Shown here in pieces: positions 36,745 through 44,802 of a stretch of DNA of 64,000 bases; the first letter of the stretch is position 1, and the number at the start of each line of letters is the position of its first letter. The notes beneath the pieces were generated by a model. That model had not been told where the DNA came from and ran no database searches. It saw nothing but the letters and a program-made list of their open reading frames with translations. Source of the DNA: Chloroflexota bacterium (GTDB lineage: Bacteria; Chloroflexota; UBA11872; VXOZ01). A program made the translations under genes and the position numbers. The stretch is taken from contig JAJEAH010000027.1 in the NCBI GenBank assembly GCA_022824225.1, forward strand, positions 1 through 64,000. Direction: 5' to 3'.

Positions 36745-37503
36745 CTAGGAGATCGGCGTCTTATGGAATCGTCGCACGAACGCGGCAAGATTCTGGACCA
36801 CCGCTTCCAGGATGGCCTTGCCTTTTTCTGCGCTTGCGTGGCTGGGGTCTCCGGCAACGCCGGTGGTGCCTGGGTCGAACACGGGCCAAAAGTACACGGG
36901 GCCGCCGGTAGGCAAACGGGTCGGCGGCACTTTCAGGTCTGTGACGGCAGTGTCCATATCGACCAGTTCTTGCCGCAGGTAGAGCATGAGCGAGGTCTCG
37001 ACTTCGCAGGCATGGCCCACGCTCTTGCGCTCACCGTCCACCAGTGCGGCTATTTCGGCCGCTGCCAGGTCCCAATAGGTCACGGCGCCCACTTCGATGC
37101 CTTCGGCGCCGAGCTTGAGCGCCGTTGCTTTCATCGTTTGGTCGTTGCCGCCGTGGCCGTTGAGCAGGAGAATGTGGCGGAAGCCATGCTGCCACATGCA
37201 CGTGACGATCTCTTTGAGCACTTGCGAGAACGTGTCCACACTCAGGGTGAGCGTGCCGGTGAAGTGCATATGGTGTGGGGAAACGCCCGACCAGACCGGC
37301 GGCGCGACAAGCACCGGAACTTCCCCAGCCAACGCCTGGGCCGCGCCCAGGGCGACCGTCTGCGCCATGTGGATGTCGGTGTCTACCGGCAGGTGGCGGC
37401 CATGCTGTTCGATTGACCCAACCGGCAGGATCACTACCGCGTCATGGTCGCGCATTTCCGCGATTTCGTCCCGCCGCATCTGTTGCCACACGTACTTTTC
37501 CAT
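36745..37503 (-). CDS. creatininase-family metal-dependent amidohydrolase
   Basis: The ATG at 37503 (MEKYVWQQMRRDEIAEMRDHDAVVILPVGSIEQHGRHLPVDTD) follows AAGGGAGAAG and gives 252 residues, the normal family length; the upstream extension in the ORF track has no similarity. Metal ligands appear as GSIEQHGRHLPVDTD (Glu, His, Asp), NGHGGN and HACEVETSLML (Glu). SGVSPHHMHFTGTLTLS is also typical. Family members hydrolyse creatinine or other cyclic amides, or act in mycofactocin and riboflavin precursor pathways. Next to an acid-sugar dehydratase, a lactam or lactone substrate is plausible. Confidence 0.88.
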   Translation of the reverse strand: MEKYVWQQMRRDEIAEMRDHDAVVILPVGSIEQHGRHLPVDTDIHMAQTVALGAAQALAGEVPVLVAPPVWSGVSPHHMHFTGTLTLSVDTFSQVLKEIVTCMWQHGFRHILLLNGHGGNDQTMKATALKLGAEGIEVGAVTYWDLAAAEIAALVDGERKSVGHACEVETSLMLYLRQELVDMDTAVTDLKVPPTRLPTGGPVYFWPVFDPGTTGVAGDPSHASAEKGKAILEAVVQNLAAFVRRFHKTPIS

Positions 37504-37847
37504 GCTCTTCTCCCTTTCGGCTCTGCCGACGCTCCGATTGTGCGCACCGCTGACTGACCTCGCTGGGACGCCGGGTTGCTTGCCCCTGGATTCCGCCAAA
37601 CGACTGGGCCGGCAGTCCGGAGGCGCGCATACGTTCAGCGGCCAGCCGGGGACGAGTAGCATGCCGGCGCGCGCCAGCCGCCAATTGCCGTGATGCCGCG
37701 CTCCCGCTCCGGCCCCATGCCGTGCCGCCGCAAAGCTGTCGCCAACCTGTTGGGCGCCAGCCATCGATATTTGCGATTTCTATTCCCCCGCGGCCGCGGC
37801 GGCCAACTAACGGCTTTGACGTATGCCGTTCCGGTGGCAGCCCTAGT
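37504..37847. other. intergenic region
   Basis: This 344-base gap lies between the creatininase-family start (37503) and the stop of the M55 gene, both on the minus strand, so it should include the promoter of the creatininase-enolase-GNAT operon. No clear promoter, hairpin, repeat or ORF was found. Confidence 0.45.
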
Positions 37848-38675
37848 CTAGAGGTCCGCCTGCCCCGCAGCCGAATATGGCTGGGCCAACCGCGCGGTGC
37901 TGAGCGTCTCCAGAATACCCTCGCCCCGGTATTCGATCGTTCGCGGATCGATTTTTCTGCAAACAGCGCCATCGAAATACATGCGGTCAACGAAATCCGT
38001 GCTGTTGTACCGAATCCGCACCGTATTCGTGGCCGGCGCGCCCAGGGGAGACAGTTCGGCGACCCGCTCCACGGTCCGGCGCGCTTTCGTCCGCAGCAAT
38101 TTCCGCGCCCGCCGGGGGGAGAGCATCCGCGCCGCGTGGCGGCCCAACGCCCGTTTCACCTGCGCCGTCTCGATATCGCCGAGCAAAGCGCGGGCCTCCC
38201 CGCACGCCTTGTCGTCGCCGGTGACAAGGCCAACCGGCACGCCGAGAGCGCCCGCGATGAGGGCGTCGATCATGATCTCTCCCGACGGCGCGCCGTTGAT
38301 CCAAATGTCTTGGTACGACGCCGAACTCATGGTGTGATCGCGGACGGCGTTCGCCGTACCGGACATGGCATGGTAGCCCACGAGCATCATGACGTCGGCG
38401 TCTTCCAGAAACGGGAAGCGCTGCTGGTGCGCGCCGCCGGTGATGTACTCAGCATCGGGATGCAGTTCCTCGTAGATGAAATTGAAGCCGGAACTGTGCG
38501 CGTCTTCCACCAAGACCGAGTCCGCGCCGCCGGCCAGCGCGCCTTCAACGACGGCATTGGTGTCATTGACGAGCATCCGCCGGGCCTCCTGGTAGAACAG
38601 CCGCCCGTGCCCAAGCTGCTCCGGGATGACGACGCCGCTTATCCCTTCCATGTCAACGGCAATGAACACATTCAT
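37848..38675 (-). CDS. M55-family D-aminopeptidase (DppA-like)
   Basis: The ATG at 38675 follows AAAGGA; the GTG nine bases upstream would leave no room for a ribosome binding site. The 275-residue protein has the zinc-binding set of DppA: FIAVDMEGIS (Asp, Glu), VEDAHSSG (His), VGYHAMSGTANAVRDHTMSS (His ligand and nucleophile His), and WINGAPSGEIMID (Glu). Members are self-compartmentalising decamers that release N-terminal D-amino acids from peptides, as in cell-wall peptide recycling. It stands 344 bases from the creatininase operon and is probably transcribed separately. Confidence 0.9.
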   Translation of the reverse strand: MNVFIAVDMEGISGVVIPEQLGHGRLFYQEARRMLVNDTNAVVEGALAGGADSVLVEDAHSSGFNFIYEELHPDAEYITGGAHQQRFPFLEDADVMMLVGYHAMSGTANAVRDHTMSSASYQDIWINGAPSGEIMIDALIAGALGVPVGLVTGDDKACGEARALLGDIETAQVKRALGRHAARMLSPRRARKLLRTKARRTVERVAELSPLGAPATNTVRIRYNSTDFVDRMYFDGAVCRKIDPRTIEYRGEGILETLSTARLAQPYSAAGQADL

Positions 38676-39213
38676 GGACTGCACGTCCTTTCAGGTGATG
38701 ACTTCGCTCAACACCGGCAACGATCGTCCCGCCGCAACCCGTAAGGCGCAAGTCCGCCCATAGCGGGCGTGCCGTGTGGACGCCCAAGGGCATGGCGCAC
38801 TTCGGCGCCGGTAGTCTCGCCGCGAGTTCGCGCCGGTTGCATGTATCTCGCGCCGGGGCCGCCGCAGCAAATCGCGGGCAGTGTTACTGACTGGGCCGAC
38901 AATGATAGGATATTATAGACACTGGTATGGGATACAGTAAACGGCGGCGTGCCAAGCTGACACGCATCCCAAACTATGGTACTCTCAGGAAAGTGCGCAA
39001 ACTTTGCCGCTTTCCCAGGCGCGTTTCCGTCTGAAGAGAATACGCGTCACTGGGGGCAGTTCGCGGGAATTCGCCCGGCGCGCCGGAGGGCCGGATAGTC
39101 CAAGCGCACACCGAGACCGCGCGCGTGCTCGCCGCGGCCCGGCCGCCGCCACACAATGCTAATCAATCAGAGTTGATCGCCGCGTCCACGCTGAGGAGGA
39201 GAACGACATCATC
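38676..39213. other. divergent intergenic region
   Basis: This 538-base gap separates the M55 gene (minus) and the large exported protein (plus). On the plus strand TATTAT (38911-38916) is a fair -10 but has no good -35 at the right distance. GAGGAGGAGAA at 39193 serves the 39214 start. The remainder shows no repeat or gene. Confidence 0.45.
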
Positions 39214-41136
39214 ATGCGCAGGAAGTTTCGATTGCGCCATGCGCCAAAGGCGCTGGCGTTGCCAAGAGCGCTGGCGTTGCCCAAAGCGCTGGCTTTCTTG
39301 GTGCTATTCGTCGCTCTAGCGGCCCCGCCAATCAATGCGCAAGAGGTTACCACTTTCTCATCGGCCGTGGTCACGCGCAATTTCTACGATGAAACGCTGA
39401 AACACAACATCCCCAATTTGCAGGTGGTGCGCAACGGTCGTACCCACAGCGTCAATTTCCTCGATCACTACAATTCTACCGGCGGCATCACCCGCTGGGG
39501 CTTCCCCACGTCTGAGATCATCGAAGAGGAAACCGGCAATCTCGCCCAGTACTATCAGCGGGGCGTGGTGGACTGGCACTGGCGACCCGATCTGGGGCGC
39601 TATGAGCTGGAACGCCGCTTGGCGTGGGACTTCTTCGGCGGCGGAGCCGGCGGCAGTGTTGACCAAGGTGTGGAGCCGGGCCGCCTGAACCCCAATCCGG
39701 GCACGCTGCTCGGGCCGTGGGGACACAAGGTATCGGATTTCTCCATCGAGGGCATCTTCACCGGATTCAAAGGGTTCTACGACTCCCTCGGCGGCATCCA
39801 GGCGTTCGGCTTCCCCAAGACGGACGCCCGCATCGACACGAATGCGCCAGGCACGCTGCACATAGAATCGGCCACGCCCGGGTTCATCCGCCAGTACTTC
39901 CAGGCAGCCGTGTTGGAATACCACCAGAATGACCGCGAGCCGGTGAAACTCCGGTTACTTGGCGACGACCTGCGCAATGTGAACTACCCTCTGAATAGCT
40001 GGCGGACCTATCCGGCCTTCAACCAAGCTGCGCCATTGACAGCGGGGCAACTGTATTCGATACCACGCGTGGTGCGCGGCTACAATGCCAGCGGGCGGCC
40101 GGTAACGCCCTCGCCGCAGCCCGTGGCGCCGACCCCAACACCGAGACCGGTAGTGCCCACGCCAACGCCGTTCGTCCCGACGCCTACGCCCCTTGCCCCA
40201 ACGGCCACGCCGACGCCGACGCCAACGCCGAGCGGGACTACCGTGTGGTTTGGCACGTACGGCGGCGGCGCCATCAGCTACGACGGCACGAATTGGCAGA
40301 CGTATCGCGGCTTCCAGAGTCCGCTGCCCAACGATCGCGTGAACGACATTTTCATAGCGGATGACGGCACCAAGTGGTTCGCCACCGAGGGCGGCTTAGC
40401 CCGCCTGCGGGGCACGACGTGGACGACATTCGATACCAATACGGACGGATTCCCCGGCAATAATGTCACGTCCGTCCACGCGCTGGGCAACCTGCTGTGG
40501 ATTGGCACGGCCGGGGACGGCGCGGGCATGTATGACATCCAGAAGAACACGTGGACGACGTTCGATGAGGACAACTCAGGCCTGCCGCACGACGCGGTGC
40601 GCGACGTGCACATCGTCAGTGAGCGGCTCAACCGCGTTTGGTTTGCTACGGCAGGCGGCGCCGCCCTCTACAACAACGGCCAGTGGCAAATCTTCAAAGT
40701 CCCTTCATTGCCGTCGAATGACGTCTTGAGTCTCGGCATCGACAGCCACGGCAATGTGTGGTTGGGCTTCAATGGGAGCGGGCTCAGCGTGTCTTCCGAT
40801 GGCGCAACCTGGTCCGACTACGACGATGGCAGCCGTGTTCAAGACGCCAAGATTCACAGTATTACCCCCGATCCGAGTGGGCGCGTGTGGTTTTCAACCG
40901 ATTCCGGGGTGATTGTCTACAATAACAACGGCGACTCGTGGGCCGCCTACGTGGAAGCTACGTCGGAGCTTGTCTACAACCAAGTTCACGACATTGCCGT
41001 CGAATCCAACGGTCGCGTGTGGATTGCGACGAACAACGGCGCTTCCGTGCTGCACAATGGCAGGTGGGAAAGCCACCAGACGAACACGAGTAGCGGCATT
41101 ACCTATGACGCCTTGCGCGCCGTGGCAGTGGAGTAG
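39214..41136 (+). CDS. exported protein with LGFP-like repeats, Pro/Thr linker and two-component-regulator-type beta-propeller
   Basis: A 640-residue exported protein. The signal peptide is unusual: three 18-base DNA repeats encode PKALAL-PRALAL-PKALAF before the hydrophobic core. Residues about 35-270 hold repeats related to those of the 3607-5328 glycosidase (GGITRWGFPTSEIIEEETGNLAQYYQRGVVDWH and GGIQAFGFPKTDARID...FIRQYFQAAVLEYH). A roughly 45-residue PTPTP linker follows (near 295-340). The C-terminal 300 residues are a propeller with repeated VWFATxxG-type blades (WFGTYGGGAISYDGTNW, KWFATEGGLARL, VWFATAGGAALYNNGQW, VWIATNNGASVLHNGRW). The N-terminal part is likely wall-binding and the propeller interaction-type. 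No enzyme motif is seen. Confidence 0.83.
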   Translation: MRRKFRLRHAPKALALPRALALPKALAFLVLFVALAAPPINAQEVTTFSSAVVTRNFYDETLKHNIPNLQVVRNGRTHSVNFLDHYNSTGGITRWGFPTSEIIEEETGNLAQYYQRGVVDWHWRPDLGRYELERRLAWDFFGGGAGGSVDQGVEPGRLNPNPGTLLGPWGHKVSDFSIEGIFTGFKGFYDSLGGIQAFGFPKTDARIDTNAPGTLHIESATPGFIRQYFQAAVLEYHQNDREPVKLRLLGDDLRNVNYPLNSWRTYPAFNQAAPLTAGQLYSIPRVVRGYNASGRPVTPSPQPVAPTPTPRPVVPTPTPFVPTPTPLAPTATPTPTPTPSGTTVWFGTYGGGAISYDGTNWQTYRGFQSPLPNDRVNDIFIADDGTKWFATEGGLARLRGTTWTTFDTNTDGFPGNNVTSVHALGNLLWIGTAGDGAGMYDIQKNTWTTFDEDNSGLPHDAVRDVHIVSERLNRVWFATAGGAALYNNGQWQIFKVPSLPSNDVLSLGIDSHGNVWLGFNGSGLSVSSDGATWSDYDDGSRVQDAKIHSITPDPSGRVWFSTDSGVIVYNNNGDSWAAYVEATSELVYNQVHDIAVESNGRVWIATNNGASVLHNGRWESHQTNTSSGITYDALRAVAVE

Positions 41137-41187
41137 AGCGCAGTCCTCCTAGGCGTTGACGCGATCGCGGACAAGACGACTGTGCGG

Positions 41188-41221
41188 GACCGCACCGGCG
41201 TGATGGCGCGCGGGTGCGGTC
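41188..41221 (+). terminator. hairpin downstream of exported propeller gene
   Basis: GACCGCACC and GGTGCGGTC form a perfect 9-base stem with a 16-base loop, 52 bases after the stop of the propeller gene. No T-run follows, so it is a possible terminator only. Confidence 0.45.
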
Positions 41222-41414
41222 GCTTCACGCCTTAGTCGGTATTGTCCCGCCGCCTACGCAACGCGCGGCGATAGTTCCGGCGGAAAGCCCTGCAAACACT
41301 CTGGCCGGGCCGCAATCGTCATTGCGCTGCCGCCTCGGGTCAGCGCCCGACACGAAAACTTCCAGTCCGGGCGACGGCGCCGCGCCCCGTCACACGCACC
41401 GCACACACGAGACC

Positions 41415-42083
41415 ATGCGCGATCCCATTCGACATCTCAAAGCCCTGGCGTTCGCGCTAACGGTCTTCCTCATCGGCGCGATCGCGCTGGCGCAAGTCTT
41501 TCCCCAGGCCTTGCCGTTCATGCCTTATGTCTGGCCGTATGTCTCCGGCGGGACGCTGACTTACACAGGCACCGACATCGATCTGGGCCCCGCGCCGCCG
41601 ATCGCGCTTCACGACCACCGGGGCGCGGCGGTCTCGCTCGCCGATCAACAGGGCAAGCTCGTGCTCCTCACCTTCCTCGATCCCCTGTGCACCGACGACT
41701 GCCTGCTCATGGCGCAGCAGATTAGCTTTGCCCTTTCGCGGTTGGAGTCCGACGCGCAAGACGTGGTCGTGCTGGCCGTCAACGTGAATGAGAACGAGCA
41801 ATCCACCCCGGCAATGGTGGAATTCCTGGCAAGCCAGGGGCTGGACGAGGACCCAGCCTGGCACTTTCTGGGAGGAGATTGGTCGCGCATTGCCGAAGTC
41901 ATCGAGGAGTACCACGTCTCGGCGGGCGGAGCGAAACCGGAGAAGCCCGACGAAATCGCGCATCAAGACGTGGTGTTCGTCATAGACCGCCAGGGCGATT
42001 TGCGGGTGCTCATCACCTACCCCACCCCGGCAGGCGTCACCTTGCAGGACGTCATCGTAACGCGGGCGCGACAACTACTGTAG
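41415..42083 (+). CDS. SCO1/SenC-family thioredoxin-fold protein
   Basis: The ATG at 41415 (MRDPIRHLKALAFALTVFLIGAIALAQVF) gives 222 residues with an N-terminal membrane anchor; the longer frame from 41214 is spurious. The SCO motif CTDDC (Cys 92 and 96) is followed by the conserved His in AHQDVVFVIDRQGDLR (His 183), matching copper chaperones that mature cytochrome oxidase or act as thiol reductases. With the ccm cluster starting 1.2 kb downstream and no CcmG seen, it may also reduce apocytochrome thiols, though that is inference. It is convergent with, and overlaps by 9 bases, the sucrase/ferredoxin-like gene. Confidence 0.82.
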   Translation: MRDPIRHLKALAFALTVFLIGAIALAQVFPQALPFMPYVWPYVSGGTLTYTGTDIDLGPAPPIALHDHRGAAVSLADQQGKLVLLTFLDPLCTDDCLLMAQQISFALSRLESDAQDVVVLAVNVNENEQSTPAMVEFLASQGLDEDPAWHFLGGDWSRIAEVIEEYHVSAGGAKPEKPDEIAHQDVVFVIDRQGDLRVLITYPTPAGVTLQDVIVTRARQLL

Positions 42084-43055
42084 CTTGTCCACGCGCTCCA
42101 CCACGAACTGCGGTTGGGGCTCGACCTCTTTTCCGCAGGAACTGGGGAAGTGGAGCAGGCGCTCCGGCGCTTCACGCACAACCACCCGATAGGTCCCGCT
42201 GCGCGCCGAAGCGGGGTCCGTGTAGTCAAGCTGCACGGTCACCGCTCCGTCCGCCTCGCCGCCCGGCGTGACCGCGCTTGCCACCTCATAGGTCGTCCAC
42301 CGCCAGCCTTCGGCGAGCCAGACCGCGTGTTCGGCGGTCTGTTCCAGGGGCGAAAGTCTGCTCCAGCCGCGATAGCGGCGGTCGAGCGCTCCGGCGGCCC
42401 CGTCCTGTTGAATCAGATTTGGCAGATCTGCCGACGATACGTAGGCGTAATAGCGGCCCGTGGGAAAATCCAGCAGAGTCGGCGACATCCGGTGGCCGCC
42501 CAGATGACTGCATCGCCAAACGCGCACGGACTCCGGCTGCCGGCGGGCGTACGTTTCGCGCAGTTCGCGGTAGATCTGAAAGCCAAAGGTAGCGCAGCAA
42601 CGGTCGCGGCTGCCGTGATTGCACACCAGCACTTCGCGAATCCCCGCCGTATGCTGCTCGAGTGCCGCGTAGCGCTGCGATTCGCCCGGCGCAAACAGCA
42701 GGGCTTCCACCAATCCCGGCAATTCCGCCGGGGGCACGCTGAACTCGCGCTTTGCGTACATAGGGGAACGGCTGTCCGTATGCGTGTAATAGAATAGGCG
42801 CGTCAGGCCCGGCTGCGAGTACTCCGGGTCCGGCATGATGCCCGTAATCCGCGGCTCGTCGCCTTCCTGCCCAGCGCGCGCGGCGAGGGCCGCCACCTCC
42901 GCCGGGAATGTTTCGGACTCCGCCACTTCCCGCTCCCATGGCAACGGGCATTCCACCACCAAATGCGACATGTACGTTGGCGCCGTGCCGACTGGGTGGA
43001 AGCCCGCAGCTTGTGCCACCTGCGAGCAGAATGCCATGCGTGCTGTATCCGCCAC
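42075..43055 (-). CDS. sucrase/ferredoxin-like family protein
   Basis: A 326-residue protein starting at GTG 43055 with AAAAGGGG upstream. It carries the family's two thioredoxin-like [2Fe-2S] ligand regions: EVLVCNHGSRDRCCATFGFQIYREL and VRVWRCSHLGGHRMSPTLLDFPTGRYYAYVS, preceded by FCSQVAQAAGFHPVGTAPTYMSHLVVECPLPWERE. The 'sucrase' name comes from an old plant assay and is not a reliable function; homologues resemble thioredoxin-fold ferredoxins. It is divergent from the CopD-like gene that opens the ccm cluster and convergent with the SCO-like gene, hinting at a redox or metal context. Confidence 0.83.
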   Translation of the reverse strand: MADTARMAFCSQVAQAAGFHPVGTAPTYMSHLVVECPLPWEREVAESETFPAEVAALAARAGQEGDEPRITGIMPDPEYSQPGLTRLFYYTHTDSRSPMYAKREFSVPPAELPGLVEALLFAPGESQRYAALEQHTAGIREVLVCNHGSRDRCCATFGFQIYRELRETYARRQPESVRVWRCSHLGGHRMSPTLLDFPTGRYYAYVSSADLPNLIQQDGAAGALDRRYRGWSRLSPLEQTAEHAVWLAEGWRWTTYEVASAVTPGGEADGAVTVQLDYTDPASARSGTYRVVVREAPERLLHFPSSCGKEVEPQPQFVVERVDKLQ

Positions 43056-43314
43056 CGGAATTCCCCTTTTGCTTCACTCGTGCGCGTCGGCGGGCCGGGA
43101 GGTCCTCGTCGCGCCGATAGCGCCGCCTGTGTTCCTGCTTCCCGCCTGAGCAAGCGCAGGAGGTTCCCGCTCTGCCCGTTCTCGAGTACAGGTGGCTGCC
43201 GGCCAGCCTCGCGGCCGCAGAATGTCGGCCCGCGCACACCTCCTGCCGGTCTACCATGCTACACTAACGAAACGGAGAGCATGGGGCAACGCGGTGGAGA
43301 GGTGCGCCTCCCGG

Positions 43315-43821
43315 GTGATCACGTTAGACATTTTGCGTGTGGCATTGCGCTGGGTGCATTTGGGAGCGGCAGTAGTCTGGATCGGCGGCACGTTCTTCTA
43401 TCTGCTGGCAGTCCGGCCAGCGATCCTTTCACCAGAGGCAGCCGCCGGTTGGCGGAAGCTGCGGGACGGTGTGGAGCGCCAGTTCCATGAGATCGTCCGC
43501 TTGTGCGTATGGACGTTCTTCATTTCCGGCGCCATCCTGACCTATGACCGGCTGACATCCGTCAATCCCAGCTTGGACTACATAGTTGTGCTCGTGATTA
43601 AGGTAATATTGGTAGGGTGGATGGTGTTCATTGCCGGCGGCCTGCGGCGTTCGGCTCCACCCGCACCGGCAGCGGCGCGGCCCAAGAGCGACCGTGGACG
43701 GCCCGGGCTCTTGCGGCGCTGGAGCTCTCCCGCGGTCAGGATCGCCATTGTCGGCAGCATTGTGCTTTTGCTGGCCGGCATTCTGAATGTAGTCGCGGAG
43801 AACGCCATACGTACCCAGTAG
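43315..43821 (+). CDS. CopD-like four-TM membrane protein
   Basis: A 168-residue membrane protein. GTG 43315 is chosen because GGAGAGG lies 12 bases upstream; GTG 43294 is an alternative. Four TM segments are seen: ILRVALRWVHLGAAVVWIGGTFFYLLAV, EIVRLCVWTFFISGAILTY, YIVVLVIKVILVGWMVFIAG and AIVGSIVLLLAGILNVV. His in LRWVHLGAAVVWIGG and HEIVRLC could bind heme or metal, as in CopD and related cytochrome b561-like proteins. It precedes ccmE by 19 bases, so it is the first gene of the cytochrome c maturation operon and may assist heme handling. Confidence 0.72.
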   Translation: MITLDILRVALRWVHLGAAVVWIGGTFFYLLAVRPAILSPEAAAGWRKLRDGVERQFHEIVRLCVWTFFISGAILTYDRLTSVNPSLDYIVVLVIKVILVGWMVFIAGGLRRSAPPAPAAARPKSDRGRPGLLRRWSSPAVRIAIVGSIVLLLAGILNVVAENAIRTQ

Positions 43822-43840
43822 CGCAGGAAGACCGGAGCAA

Positions 43841-44305
43841 ATGTCAGAAGACGCAGCGGTGGCTCGCCTTGGCAACGGCAGCCGCCGGAAATTCGATCTC
43901 AAGATCATCGTGGGAGGCGTTGTCATCCTCCTGGCGGTGGTGTATCTGATAGTCGCCGCTCTGCCCTCGGGCACGGCGTACTACATTACAGTCAGCGAGT
44001 TGGCGGAGTTAGGTGAACGAGCGCAAACGCAGCAGACCCGCGTGACGGGCAACGTGGTAGCCGGTACAATCGTGCAGTCGGCGGAAAGCCAGGTCATCCG
44101 GTTCGAGGTCGAAGACGAAAGCGGTCGGCTGACGGTCTCGTACAGCGGCCTCGTGCCCGACATCTTTGGCGACCACGCGCAGGTGGTGGTGGAAGGCACG
44201 CAGGACGCGGACGGCGTCTATCATGCCGAGGTCCTCTTAGCGAAGTGCCCATCGCGCTTCGAAGAGGCTGCGCCTGCCGACGGCGGCTACGCGGAGCCAA
44301 GGTAG
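43841..44305 (+). CDS. ccmE: cytochrome c maturation protein CcmE, cysteine type (CPSRF)
   Basis: A 154-residue heme chaperone of System I. One TM helix (about 21-41) anchors an OB-fold domain (YITVSELAEL, TRVTGNVVAGTI, IRFEVEDESGRLTVSYSGLVPDIFGDHAQVVVEGT, DGVYHAEVLLAKC). In classical CcmE the heme-binding His follows LAKHDENYMP; here the motif is LAKC-PSRF with Cys 136 and Phe 140. A variant CcmE class with CxxxY is known in archaea and some bacteria; this protein has Phe where Tyr is usual. Gene order and domain structure otherwise match ccmE. Confidence 0.92.
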   Translation: MSEDAAVARLGNGSRRKFDLKIIVGGVVILLAVVYLIVAALPSGTAYYITVSELAELGERAQTQQTRVTGNVVAGTIVQSAESQVIRFEVEDESGRLTVSYSGLVPDIFGDHAQVVVEGTQDADGVYHAEVLLAKCPSRFEEAAPADGGYAEPR

Positions 44306-44802
44306 CGGTTTCGAACGCGCGGCCTCCCAAGTGCGGCGACCGCACGTGTCCCCGCCCATGGCTGCCGTCCATTCCCGCGCGACGGCGCATGACGCGCCAG
44401 GCGGCGCCTACACGCTCACAAATGGCGACCGCGGGGCCTTGCAGACAAGTGGAACGCCCGTGGTTGCCGCATAGGGTTAGCCGCGCACCGGCCAAAGCCC
44501 AGTGCGGAGGTGTGCGCCGCTCACTAGCCGTGCGGCGCGGCGATACCGAGCGAAAGGCGAACATGAACATGCTGCTTTCAGCGACGGAAAGCCTGCCCGG
44601 CAAGCGGGCCCCCGCGGTCAAGGTTCCGGCCCAGAGCACCACAGTTCGTACCCGGCACGTAGGCCGCGACACTATCGCCACATTGCGCACGCTTGTCGGC
44701 GGGGAAGTTACCGAATACATGCTACTGCTGCCGGAATCTCGCAACGCCAATGTACCGGACTGACCGCTCCAAGCAGAACTGCAGGACCGCAAACGGGACG
44801 CG
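44306..44802. other. gap within the ccm cluster
   Basis: This 497-base gap separates ccmE from ccmF. A short frame at 44563-44763 (66 codons, MNMLLSATESLPGKRAPAVKV...TEYMLLLPESRNANVPD) has an AAAGGCG upstream and could be a small protein, but nothing supports it by homology. No CcmG-like thioredoxin gene is hidden here in any frame. No promoter or terminator could be assigned. Confidence 0.45.
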
